A DNA stretch of 64,000 nt from Undibacterium sp. (lineage in GTDB: Bacteria > Pseudomonadota > Gammaproteobacteria > Burkholderiales > Burkholderiaceae_D): the NCBI GenBank assembly GCA_030645915.1, contig JAUSNO010000025.1, positions 26,083 through 90,082 of the forward strand, given 5' to 3'. Both the position numbers and the translations under genes were made by a program. Shown here in pieces: positions 8,899 to 16,716 of this stretch (the first letter of the stretch is position 1; each line of letters begins with the position of its first letter). The notes below the pieces were generated by a model. That model made no database searches and was not told the origin of the DNA. It saw only the letters and a program-made list of their open reading frames with translations.

Positions 8899-11174
8899 GC
8901 AAAGAGATGAGCAAGGACGTGAACAAGGGGCTGCAATACAGCGTCGCAGTGCGCGCCTTGTGCGAATTCACCGCAAAGCAAGGTGATCTGGATTTGCGCT
9001 TCACGCCCTCGCCGTCGGCGCAGGAAGGCATCGCCGGCCACGCGCAGGTGAGCGCACGCCGCAGCGACAGTTACCAGCGCGAAGTCAGCCTCTCCGGCGA
9101 ATTTAGTACGTTAAGGGTGCGCGGCCGCGCCGATGGCTACGACCCGGTGCGCAATCAGCTGGAAGAAATCAAGACCTTTCGCGGCGAGCTCAATGCCATG
9201 CCGGACAACCATCGCCAGCTGCATTGGGCGCAGGCCAAAGTGTATGGACATTTGCTGTGTCAGAAGCTGGGGCTGAACAGTCTGCATGTCGCGCTGGTGT
9301 ATTTCGATATCGGCAGCCAGAAAGAAACCGTGCTGCAGGAAGAGCACTCGGCTGACGCGCTGCGCCACTACTTCGAACTATTGTGCGGCCGTTTCCTGCA
9401 ATGGGCCGAACAGGAAATCTTTCACCGTCGCGCCCGCGATCTTGCGCTGACGCAGATGGCATTTCCCCATCCGACTTTTCGGCCTGGCCAGCGCCAACTG
9501 GCCGAGGCCATGTACAAGGCCAGCAACCGCGGCTGCGCGCTGCTGGCGCAAGCGCCTACCGGCATAGGCAAGACCATAGGCAGCCTGTTCCCCATGCTCA
9601 AGGCCAGCGCCGTACATCAGCTCGACAAAATATTTTTTCTGGCCGCCAAAACTTCCGGCCGCCAGCTGGCGCTTGATGCGCTATCGACCATCAAGCGCAG
9701 CGCGCCGGGCTTGCCCTTGCGCGTGCTGGAGCTGGTCGCCAAAACCACCGCCTGCGAATATCCCGACAAGGCCTGTCATGGCGATTCCTGTCCGCTCGCC
9801 AAGGGTTTTTATGACCGCCTGCCGGCTGCACGCAGCGCCGCTCTACAGGTCAATATTCTGGACAAGGCAAGCCTGCGCGAGCTGGCCCTGGCGCATCAGG
9901 TTTGCCCCTATTACCTCAGCTCAGAACTGGCGCGCTGGTCTGACGTGATCGTCGGCGACTACAACTATTATTTCGACATCAGCGCCCTGCTGTATGGCTT
10001 GACGATGGCCAACGACTGGCGCGTCGGCGTGCTGGTGGACGAGGCGCACAATATGGTGGCGCGGGCGCGCAGCATGTACTCGGCAGAACTCAATCACCTT
10101 AGCCTGAAGTCGCTGCGCAAGCATGCGCCGGCCAAGCTAAAAAAAACGCTGGATAAGCTGCACCGGCAGTGGGCGCAACTGGAAAAGAATCAAGAATCCG
10201 ACTACCAGGTCTATCCCAAGCTACCGGACAAATTCATGCAGGTTTTGCAGGCTAGTTGCAACCACATAGGCGAGTATTTTGCCGATCATCCCGGTGCCGT
10301 TGATGCCGAATTGCAGCGCTTCTATTTCGATGCCTTGCTGTTTGCCAAATTGGCCGAGAGCTTTGCCGATCATTCGCTGTTTGACATCAGCAAGGACGCC
10401 CATGCCTCCGTGCTCTGCATCAGAAATATCGTCCCCGCGCCGTTTTTAAAACCGCGCTTCGCGGCCAGCCACAGCACGGCCTTATTCTCTGCCACGCTCA
10501 GTCCGTGGAACTATTATTGCGATCTACTGGGCATGCCGGACAATACCGCCTGGGTCGATGTCGACTCGCCGTTTGAAGCGCAACAGCTAGCGGTGCAAGT
10601 GGTCAAGACCATCTCCACCAGATTCCAGCATCGCGAGCAATCGCTGGCACCGATAGTCGATTTGATGGCGCAACAATATGCCGCGCAGGCCGGCAATTAC
10701 TTGGCGTTTTTCAGCAGCTTCGACTACATGGAAAAGGTCGCCGCGCTATTTGTCGAGCGCCATCCACAGATCCCGGTGTGGCAGCAAACCAGGCGCATGG
10801 ACGAAGCGGGACGCGAGCAATTTCTGGCGCGCTTTAGCAGCGACAGTTGCGGCATCGGTTTTGTCGTACTCGGCGGTTCGTTTGGCGAAGGCATAGACCT
10901 GCCCGGCGCACGCCTGATCGGCGCCTTTATCGCTACCCTAGGCCTGCCGCAGATCAACACTATCAACGAACAGATCAGGCAACGCATGCAGCAAATCTTT
11001 GGCGCAGGCTACGACTACACCTATCTGTATCCGGGCATACAGAAAGTCGTGCAAGCCGCCGGCCGCGTCATCCGCACAGAAACCGACCGCGGCGTGATCT
11101 ACCTGATCGACGACAGGTTCGCCCGGCCTGAAGTCATGCAATTGCTGCCGAGCTGGTGGGAGGTAAAATCGTAA
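8895..11174 (+). CDS. Rad3/XPD-type Fe-S DNA helicase with N-terminal PD-(D/E)XK-like domain
   Basis: This 759-residue superfamily 2 helicase is of the DinG/XPD type. Walker A is APTGIGKT (Lys226), the DEAH box is at 382-385, and motif VI is QAAGRVIRTETDRG. Cys287, Cys295, Cys300 and Cys337 form the XPD-style iron-sulfur cluster between motifs Ia and II. The first 180 residues are not helicase: GRADG (Asp80) followed by EEIKT (Glu91, Lys93) is the pattern of a PD-(D/E)XK nuclease related to Cas4 and AddB. The chain may therefore both unwind and cut DNA. The GTG start overlaps the FAN1 stop; an ATG twelve bases downstream is an alternative. The pair likely acts together on damaged forks or crosslinks. 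Confidence 0.87.
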   Translation: MSKEMSKDVNKGLQYSVAVRALCEFTAKQGDLDLRFTPSPSAQEGIAGHAQVSARRSDSYQREVSLSGEFSTLRVRGRADGYDPVRNQLEEIKTFRGELNAMPDNHRQLHWAQAKVYGHLLCQKLGLNSLHVALVYFDIGSQKETVLQEEHSADALRHYFELLCGRFLQWAEQEIFHRRARDLALTQMAFPHPTFRPGQRQLAEAMYKASNRGCALLAQAPTGIGKTIGSLFPMLKASAVHQLDKIFFLAAKTSGRQLALDALSTIKRSAPGLPLRVLELVAKTTACEYPDKACHGDSCPLAKGFYDRLPAARSAALQVNILDKASLRELALAHQVCPYYLSSELARWSDVIVGDYNYYFDISALLYGLTMANDWRVGVLVDEAHNMVARARSMYSAELNHLSLKSLRKHAPAKLKKTLDKLHRQWAQLEKNQESDYQVYPKLPDKFMQVLQASCNHIGEYFADHPGAVDAELQRFYFDALLFAKLAESFADHSLFDISKDAHASVLCIRNIVPAPFLKPRFAASHSTALFSATLSPWNYYCDLLGMPDNTAWVDVDSPFEAQQLAVQVVKTISTRFQHREQSLAPIVDLMAQQYAAQAGNYLAFFSSFDYMEKVAALFVERHPQIPVWQQTRRMDEAGREQFLARFSSDSCGIGFVVLGGSFGEGIDLPGARLIGAFIATLGLPQINTINEQIRQRMQQIFGAGYDYTYLYPGIQKVVQAAGRVIRTETDRGVIYLIDDRFARPEVMQLLPSWWEVKS

Positions 11175-11187
11175 TGTCATTTCAAGC

Positions 11188-11285
11188 AGGCCGCCAGCAC
11201 GCACGAGGCGGAGCGCCCTCTCCATGCGGGTTTGCGGGCATATAGGCTGGAAACCCGCATGGATGGTGCGTTCTGGGCTAGTGCC
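11188..11285. repeat. REP-like palindrome, copy C
   Basis: TCCATGCGGGTTTGC pairs with AAACCCGCATGGATGGTGCG across a short loop. It shares CATATAGGCTGGAAACCCGC with copy E. It lies between the convergent helicase and macrodomain genes. Confidence 0.8.
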
Positions 11286-11302
11286 ATATTAAATTTTTCT
11301 GA

Positions 11303-11845
11303 TTATTCGAACATATCGCGCGCAGATACGGCGCACTGATCGCGAATTGTTTCATATACGATCTTGTCAGCATCGGAGTAACAACAAAAAACAATCTCCT
11401 TCAGCGACGAACCGAGCTCGATGAATTCAAGCACAGTGGCAACCGCTATCTGCGCCGCCTGCGCTATCGGGTAAGCATAAATCCCCGTACTGATAGAAGG
11501 AAACGCAATCGAGGTCAAATTTTTTGATACGGCAATTTCCAAGGATTGTCGATAACACGAGCGCAGCAATTCTGTCTCACCGCCATCGCCGCCGCGCCAG
11601 ACCGGCCCTACGGTATGAATGATAAATCGCGCGGGCAACAAATACCCCTTGGTTATTTTTGCCTCGCCGGTTTTGCAACTGGACAGAAGCCGACATTCAT
11701 GCAACAGATCTGGCCCCGCCGCACGATGAATCGCGCCATCAACGCCACCACCGCCGAGTAGGGAGGAATTAGCTGCGTTAACTATCGCATCTACCGCTAA
11801 TTTGGTGATGTCACCTTTGATAATTTTTATCACGACTTGGCTCAT
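11303..11845 (-). CDS. Macrodomain ADP-ribose hydrolase / O-acetyl-ADP-ribose deacetylase
   Basis: This 180-residue single-domain macro protein has the YmdB pattern: GDIT near residue 10, [22 protein letters not shown] (about 24-45) and GIYAYP in the ribose-binding loop. The family binds ADP-ribose and removes O-acetyl or protein-linked ADP-ribose. It is divergent from nrtR, a regulator whose known effector is ADP-ribose, and a candidate NrtR operator lies in the shared 290 bp spacer about 215 bp from this start. A link between the two through ADP-ribose level is an inference from position. The C-terminal part (VVIKIIKG at the start, DMFE at the end) has the usual length for the family. Confidence 0.88.
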   Translation of the reverse strand: MSQVVIKIIKGDITKLAVDAIVNAANSSLLGGGGVDGAIHRAAGPDLLHECRLLSSCKTGEAKITKGYLLPARFIIHTVGPVWRGGDGGETELLRSCYRQSLEIAVSKNLTSIAFPSISTGIYAYPIAQAAQIAVATVLEFIELGSSLKEIVFCCYSDADKIVYETIRDQCAVSARDMFE

Positions 11846-12060
11846 GGTCTTTCACTTTCCGAATTAATTAACCAGCTTCTTATCCATGCAAATCGGGCTT
11901 CGATCTTTTTGCTTGCATTCGTCGCGTAGTTTTTTGCGACCATTGGCGGGCAAGGATATGCAGCGCCTGTCCTTAAACCGCATAGTTTTCTACTGTCTTT
12001 TCTCTTGAGTGAGGGCATTGTAGATCCACTATAGTTTACTTATTTTTAAATGACAACTAA

Positions 12061-12083
12061 CTTAGTGATGAATTTGCACTAAT
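12061..12083. promoter_or_regulatory. Candidate NrtR operator upstream of nrtR
   Basis: CTTAGTG, nine bases, then CACTAAT form a 23 bp palindrome 52 bp before the nrtR start. The same architecture (CTTAGTT-N9-CACTAAG) recurs before the pncA remnant. Two matching sites beside NrtR-family genes support autoregulation, although the site itself is predicted only from sequence. Confidence 0.65.
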
Positions 12084-12134
12084 CTTATTATCGGCTTACA
12101 ATCGACGCCATTATCGCTATCAAAAATATGACCC

Positions 12135-12887
12135 ATGAGCAACGCCAAGCAAAGCGAAAAAGAATTTCTGCGCACCTACAATATCCATGATTATGAAGTA
12201 CCACTGACCAGCGTTGATCTGGCGATATTTACGATTAAGGATCAGCTCTTGCAGGTCTTGCTGGTGAAGCGCGGCGATCATCCGTTCAAGGGCAAGTGGT
12301 GTTTGCCTGGCGGGTTTATTGACATTCATCATGACGCCGATCTCGATGCCGCAGCCTTGCGCACACTGCGCGAGAAGACCGGGGTTGACGCACCTTACCT
12401 GGAGCAGCTGCAGGGCTTTGGCAGTGGCGTGCGTGATCCGCGCGGCTGGTCCACTACCTTTGTGTATTTTGCCTTGATATCTTCCGATCAGATCGACTTG
12501 ATCCACGGCGGTAATGCCGATGCGGTCCGCTGGTGTGCTATCGATGATCAGAATGTTATTCCGCCATTGGCGTTTGACCATAAACCGATCCTGGAAGTCG
12601 CGCTGCAACGCCTGCGCAACAAAGTGGAATACACCTCTCTGCCCGCGCACTTGCTGCCGGAAGAATTTACGCTGACCGAATTGCAGCAGGTCTACCAGAT
12701 CGTACTCGGTCGCCTGGTCGACAAAAGCGCGTTTCGCAAGCGCATCAGGGAAGGTGATTTTCTTGAAGAGCTGGAAGGAAAATGGCGCTATGGCAGCAAT
12801 CGCCCCGCTCAGCTACATCGCCTGCGCAAAGGACAAGACACCGTGTACTTTAGCCGACTCATGAGTGGTGAAACAAGTGCAAAGTAG
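12135..12887 (+). CDS. nrtR: NrtR, NUDIX-related transcriptional regulator of NAD metabolism
   Basis: This 250-residue protein has a Nudix fold (about 28-160) followed by a winged-helix DNA-binding region (about 165-235, with FTLTELQQVYQIVLGR). The Nudix box is degenerate: GGFIDIHHDADLDAAALRTL, ending in REKTG instead of RExxEE, so hydrolysis is not expected. This is the hallmark of NrtR, which uses the fold to sense ADP-ribose and represses NAD salvage genes. The downstream NAD genes (pncA remnant, nadE remnant, nadM-Nudix) are the expected targets. The ATG at 12135 fits the family N-terminus; another ATG lies two codons upstream. Confidence 0.9.
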   Translation: MSNAKQSEKEFLRTYNIHDYEVPLTSVDLAIFTIKDQLLQVLLVKRGDHPFKGKWCLPGGFIDIHHDADLDAAALRTLREKTGVDAPYLEQLQGFGSGVRDPRGWSTTFVYFALISSDQIDLIHGGNADAVRWCAIDDQNVIPPLAFDHKPILEVALQRLRNKVEYTSLPAHLLPEEFTLTELQQVYQIVLGRLVDKSAFRKRIREGDFLEELEGKWRYGSNRPAQLHRLRKGQDTVYFSRLMSGETSAK

Positions 12888-13205
12888 CTTGGCTGGTGTG
12901 TGCCGATTCGCTTTAAACTTGCAACACGTTTGCGCATGAAAGCAGCCGGGTATTGGTAATCCGCGTTATGCGCCGCGAATAGCCGCTGAGGGGCGAAAGC
13001 TGCCCTTCAAGGTTTATATTAATTTTGTCAATTTTATTAGTAGAGTGAAATCAAATAGCAATGATGCTTTTCACGATTTATTTTATGCCCTGTAAAAGCA
13101 GGACATTTTCTTGAAAGCACAGCTGCAAGCATGTTTTGAGAGTTTCCTCTCGAAATGTTATGCGACAATCGTCCGATTTCCCCGTCACGGGAACGGACAT
13201 ATCTA
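12888..13205. other. Gene-free spacer with a strong hairpin before the cassette boundary
   Basis: No convincing gene lies in these roughly 320 bp. At 13171-13198 GTCCG and CGGAC enclose a second complementary pair (CCCCGT/ACGGG), forming a hairpin immediately upstream of the GTTAGAC core at 13206. It could be the remains of an attachment site or a terminator of nrtR. Confidence 0.4.
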
Positions 13206-13212
13206 GTTAGAC
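13206..13212 (+). other. Integron-type recombination core (GTTAGAC)
   Basis: GTTAGAC fits the GTTRRRY core of attC/attI sites and is the exact reverse complement of the GTCTAAC at 14015. With the attC at 14015 it brackets the DUF2071 gene, as expected for one gene cassette. Confidence 0.5.
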
Positions 13213-13216
13213 CACT

Positions 13217-14020
13217 TTGAAAAGCATGCAAGCCAAGCTCAAAATCACCGATCTTCTTCACCCACGTCCTACACCATCTGGCATTGATGTGCTATGCAAA
13301 CTCCAGCACTTTGCGATCATTACGTATGCTTTTGATCCAGCACGATTTGATGGCGTTATGCCCAGTCGATTCAAGCTCGACACTGTGCTTATAGACGACT
13401 GCGAGAAGGCTTTGATCTCCGTCGTACCTTTTATTGATGTTGACTTTACCTCTGCAGTATTTCCCTTTCCCAAGTTCAAAATGGGGCAGACCAATTACCG
13501 CATCTATATTGAAGATACACACACAAACGAGAAATGCGTTTGGTTTTTGGGAACAACGCTTGATTCCTGGACACGAGTCATCCCGCACAATGTGTGGAAT
13601 CTGCCGTGGTACTCCGGCAATGTAATGTTTGATTGCGTACAAGCTGAAAATGGCACTTACACAAAGTACATCATGGAGACAAAGGCCAGCTGGGCTCCGG
13701 CCAAAGTCAAACTTTTTGAAACTCCTACAAATGAGCTTAGCCTTCAAGGTTTCCCTGACAACGAAACGGGGCTCGCTTTCCTGACTCATCCACTTCGTGG
13801 CTACTACCACAGGCGAGATGGTAAGCTAGGCACCTATCATGTGTGGCACAAGCAACTTGACGTCGCTCCAGCCCGCCTGGCTGAAGCCAACTTCGGTCTT
13901 CTTAAGCGATTGGGACTTGTAACGCTTGAAGAGCAACAATACCCTCACAGCGTCTTACTGGAGCCGATGAATGAGTTCACCATCTATCTACCTCCAAAGA
14001 TTCTTGACACAGTGGTCTAA
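13217..14020 (+). CDS. DUF2071 family protein in an integron-type gene cassette
   Basis: This 267-residue protein resembles DUF2071 (COG3361, YqjF-like) proteins, which share a fold with acetoacetate decarboxylase but have no well-established activity. Visible family features are the N-terminal stretch around MPSRFKLDTVLIDDCEKALIS, the aromatic-rich core VWNLPWYSGN and the region GYYHRRDGKLGTYHVWHK. The gene is visibly more AT-rich than nrtR and nadM. Its stop codon lies within the first core (GTCTAAC) of an attC site, and a GTTAGAC core lies 11 bp before its ATG, the layout of an integron cassette. A weak ribosome-binding site is normal for cassette genes. The start could also be the internal ATG four codons on. 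Confidence 0.75.
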   Translation: MKSMQAKLKITDLLHPRPTPSGIDVLCKLQHFAIITYAFDPARFDGVMPSRFKLDTVLIDDCEKALISVVPFIDVDFTSAVFPFPKFKMGQTNYRIYIEDTHTNEKCVWFLGTTLDSWTRVIPHNVWNLPWYSGNVMFDCVQAENGTYTKYIMETKASWAPAKVKLFETPTNELSLQGFPDNETGLAFLTHPLRGYYHRRDGKLGTYHVWHKQLDVAPARLAEANFGLLKRLGLVTLEEQQYPHSVLLEPMNEFTIYLPPKILDTVV

Positions 14021-14105
14021 CTAATCATTCAAGCGGACAGCCGGCCCGAAATTTGTTTAAACTGAGCTTACTCTCGGAGGCTGCCGCTTAATTCAATCGT
14101 AAGAA
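14015..14105 (+). other. attC (59-base element) recombination site
   Basis: The order is GTCTAAC (R'' core, 14015-14021), TTCAAGCGGACAGCC (14028-14042), a 36-base spacer, GGCTGCCGCTTAATTC (14079-14094), then a decayed final core around 14099-14105. AAGCGG-A-CAGCC pairs with GGCTG-CCGCTT, leaving A14037 unpaired. That extrahelical base is the known strand-selection feature of attC sites. No integrase gene is in the window. Confidence 0.8.
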
Positions 14106-14109
14106 TCAG

Positions 14110-14457
14110 ATGATTACACTTGATGATTCAAAATGGGTAAAGCTAGCGATGATTGAATTTCCGCTTGGTTCCGAGACGGACGACGAACTCTTTCGCAGAC
14201 TGAAGGCGGAAGTTCTCGCAATGGGCGGAACGATTAGGGAGAAGGATTGGGCTGTTGGCGGATCTCAGGAAGTCATTACTTATGCGATCTCATTGCCGCA
14301 AGGCGAAATTGAGGCTATCTCGGAAACCTATGTTGGCTTGTCGCTGCGTGGCGAAGAAAGCGTTGTTAGTATTCTGTTGCAACGCGTCCTGCCCAACCAA
14401 GCAAATACTCAATTAACACGGACGCGCAAAAGCGCATTAGTTATTTTTGATCGTTAA
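14110..14457 (+). CDS. Hypothetical protein, 115 aa, likely second cassette gene
   Basis: I do not recognise this protein. It is small, acidic and soluble, with alternating hydrophobic strands (WVKLAMIEFPLG, ITYAISLPQGEIEAISETYVGLSLRG) suggesting an alpha/beta fold. Its ATG begins five bases after the end of the attC site, where the next gene of a cassette array would sit, and it lacks an obvious ribosome-binding site, as cassette genes often do. No second attC follows: the 100 bp after its stop show no paired core sites. Composition is AT-rich like the preceding gene. It may be an orphaned cassette. Confidence 0.55.
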   Translation: MITLDDSKWVKLAMIEFPLGSETDDELFRRLKAEVLAMGGTIREKDWAVGGSQEVITYAISLPQGEIEAISETYVGLSLRGEESVVSILLQRVLPNQANTQLTRTRKSALVIFDR

Positions 14458-14749
14458 AACCCCTTTTTTTTGAGTAGTGACGTCTCCTTTCAGTCTTTTT
14501 CCGTCCATCTATTTGTGCAGAAATACATTATTTCTGCCTTTGCCTTGGCAGACAAGTCACTTGTTCCGCTTGATGCTTCGCAATACAAATTTGCACACAC
14601 GATGAGAACTCAGAGTTAATTTAAGCACCACGCCAGCACGCATTATCCATGCGCCTTTCCAGCCTATATGCTCGTAACCCCGCATGGATAGTGCGTGTTG
14701 GCGGTGCTGCTTGAGAGAATTTCAGTCCTCTTAAAAATAATTTACATTA
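14458..14749. other. Gene-free spacer between cassettes and pncA promoter
   Basis: There is no supportable gene. A T-rich stretch follows the upstream stop (14461-14472), and REP copy D occupies the right half. The candidate NrtR operator begins right after. Confidence 0.5.
14626..14710. repeat. REP-like palindrome, copy D
   Basis: CACGCATTATCCATGCG and CCCGCATGGATAGTGCGTG form the arms, separated by about 28 bases. It lies upstream of the NrtR-type operator of the pncA remnant. Confidence 0.75.
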
Positions 14750-14772
14750 CTTAGTTGCGAAAACACACTAAG
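14750..14772. promoter_or_regulatory. Candidate NrtR operator upstream of the pncA remnant
   Basis: CTTAGTT, nine bases, CACTAAG has the same 7-9-7 geometry as the site before nrtR. It lies 41 bp before the pncA start, so repressor binding would block transcription of the whole decayed operon, including the inserted DUF2971 gene. Confidence 0.65.
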
Positions 14773-14813
14773 CATCCTACAATGAAATCACTCATCAAAA
14801 AAAAGGACGAGAG

Positions 14814-14960
14814 ATGAAACGCAATTTACATTTATTGATTATCGATCCGCAGAATGATTTTTGTGATTTGCCTGCTGGCTATCTGCCGGCAGATCAGACG
14901 CTGCCCGCCTTGCCGGTCACTGGTGCGCATGCTGATAGCAGCACGCGAAGATACGATTAG
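14814..14960 (+). pseudogene. pncA: Nicotinamidase (pncA) 5' fragment
   Basis: The first 41 codons match the beginning of a nicotinamidase/isochorismatase-type cysteine hydrolase: LLIIDPQNDFCDLP with the catalytic Asp in IDPQNDF, then PALPVTGAHAD. Homology then stops abruptly, and eight unrelated codons lead to a TAG at 14958. The catalytic Lys and Cys of the family are absent, so the product cannot be active. A good ribosome-binding site (AAGGACGAG) and the candidate NrtR operator are still in place. The break coincides with an 11 bp inverted repeat (CGAAGATACGA, 14946-14956 and 14971-14981), possibly a junction scar of the replacement event. Confidence 0.75.
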
Positions 14961-14981
14961 TTATGCGTCATCGTATCTTCG
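14946..14981. repeat. 11 bp inverted repeat at the pncA break
   Basis: CGAAGATACGA and TCGTATCTTCG are perfect inverted copies with a 14-base loop, exactly where pncA homology ends. It could be the end of the inserted segment or a weak hairpin. Confidence 0.6.
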
Positions 14982-15043
14982 TGGACTGAACTACGTAATT
15001 GGCTCGCGAAGCGATAATCAACTGCATCTTATGGGAGTACTTT

Positions 15044-15916
15044 ATGGAATATCCGGATGACCAGACCAGAGAGCAATGGCTCACAAAGTGCGAAGAAAAT
15101 CGAAATCCGTTCTATGCTCATCCGAAGAATCCAAATCAACACATTTGGCGATATATGGATTTCGCCAAATTTGTGGCATTGATTGATTCAAGTGAACTTT
15201 ATTTCCCCTGCGCAGAAAATTTCGACGACCGTTTCGAGGGGTCAATATCTAAAGAAAATATCCGTCGCTTGCCTTCGCAAATTGAAGAGAATGTACAGCA
15301 ATTTCCGATAGATATGAGAGATAAAATGAGCATTGCGCACAAACAATTTTCTGAAGTAAATTCATTGCATCTCGAATGGCAGCGGCATTGGACATACATT
15401 AGTTGCTGGCATATAAATGATCAGGAATCCGCCGCGATGTGGAAACTTTACGCGGAAAGTAAACAAGCAATTGCGATCCAGTCGACATTTGAGCGACTAG
15501 ACAAATGCCTCGATCCACATAGATATCCTCCACATAGTGAGCCGATGCTTGGAATGGTGAAGTATGTTGACTATACCGTCGACTTTATAGGACAACGTGA
15601 TCATTTATCTGAATTTTTTCACAAACGTAAGTCATTTGCGCATGAACAAGAGGTTCGTGCAGTGATACAAGAATTACCTTTAATTCCGGTTGCATGGGAT
15701 GACAATGGCAAAACGACCGGATCGCATTATGATAAAGAAAAACGACCCCTGGCAGGGAAATCTCTTAAAGTCAATCTTGACCAATTAATAGAAGGAATTT
15801 ACGTTGCGCCAGGCGCACCGCCGTGGCTTACTTCGCTGACCGAAAAAATCATTAATAAATACGATCTAAAGAAAGAGGTTCACAATTCTGCTTTAGATGG
15901 GAAACCACTTTACTGA
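15044..15916 (+). CDS. DUF2971 domain protein inserted in the NAD locus
   Basis: This 290-residue soluble protein shows the DUF2971 pattern: an N-terminal segment with YMDFAKFVALIDSSELYFP, the conserved SCWHINDQESAAMWKLYAESKQAIAI around the middle, and HEQEVRAVI later. The family is of unknown function and is typically found in accessory regions. Composition is AT-rich, unlike nadM. The start at 15044 has GGGAG seven bases upstream; an in-frame ATG at 14999 is less likely. It sits between the pncA 5' fragment and the nadE 3' fragment, replacing the missing parts, and may now be transcribed from the NrtR-controlled promoter. Confidence 0.75.
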   Translation: MEYPDDQTREQWLTKCEENRNPFYAHPKNPNQHIWRYMDFAKFVALIDSSELYFPCAENFDDRFEGSISKENIRRLPSQIEENVQQFPIDMRDKMSIAHKQFSEVNSLHLEWQRHWTYISCWHINDQESAAMWKLYAESKQAIAIQSTFERLDKCLDPHRYPPHSEPMLGMVKYVDYTVDFIGQRDHLSEFFHKRKSFAHEQEVRAVIQELPLIPVAWDDNGKTTGSHYDKEKRPLAGKSLKVNLDQLIEGIYVAPGAPPWLTSLTEKIINKYDLKKEVHNSALDGKPLY

Positions 15917-16046
15917 AATTTCGAAAACCGTAAGCCGCAATCAGTAGCGAGTAGATACTGATAGTAAAGCGAAATCGTAAACATGCTTGGGACAAACACA
16001 TCTTGGCAAAACTCGTATGTTAATGCCGCCCCCCCCCATTTCTCAT

Positions 16047-16703
16047 TGCAACATTGATGCCGAATTTATTGTTATCGATGACGGGCTCGATCTGGTGCAG
16101 CAATTTAGCAAGGGCTATAGCCAGGCTTTCGATGCGCCCTTGCAAGGCTTGCCGCTGGAGAATTTGCAGGCGCGCATATGCGGCACTATCCTGATGGAAT
16201 ATTCCAATACCTTCGGCGCCTTGCTGATCACGACCGGCAACAAGAGCGAAATCTCGGTCGGTTATTGCACCCTGTATGGCGATACCAATGGCGGGCTGGG
16301 CCTGATCGGCGATCTGTACAAGACCGAAGTGTATGACCTCGCGCGCCACGTGAACGAGCACGCCGGGCGCGAGATTATTCCCGCCGACGTTCTGACCAAG
16401 CCGCCTTCGGCCGAGCTGGCACCGGGGCAGAAAGATACCGACAGCCTGCCGCCGTATGAAGTACTCGATGAAATCCTCAAATGGCATATCGAAGGCAATA
16501 GATTACCCGGCAACGAGGCCGCCACGGCATTGCAACTGGTCAGCCATTTGCAGGCCAGCGAAGACGGGGAAAAAACCGTGCAGCGTATACTGGGCATGGT
16601 GGCGCGCAATGAATACAAACGCCGCCAGGCACCGCCTATTATCCGCGTCCGTTCACGCGCATTCGGCAGCGGCCGCCAGATGCCGATTGCAGCAAAATAC
16701 TAG
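16047..16703 (+). pseudogene. nadE: NAD+ synthetase (nadE) 3' fragment
   Basis: About 215 codons match the C-terminal part of NAD+ synthetase: a region like ENLQARICGTILMEYSNTFG, then LITTGNKSEISVGYCTLYGD, where the enzyme binds ATP and deamido-NAD. The N-terminal half, including the SGGxDS pyrophosphatase loop that activates ATP, is gone, so the fragment cannot be functional. In the usual ARIRGT motif the second arginine is replaced by Cys, a further sign of decay. The frame remains open upstream to 15987 through a run of nine C (16029-16037). The stop at 16701-16703 is followed after 13 bases by nadM, the original operon spacing. Confidence 0.8.
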
Positions 16704-16716
16704 AATAGGAAACGTC

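Noticed and set aside
16029..16037. Phase-variable poly-C tract
   Set aside because: The nine C lie just upstream of a nadE fragment that is already non-functional, so slippage would have no evident effect.
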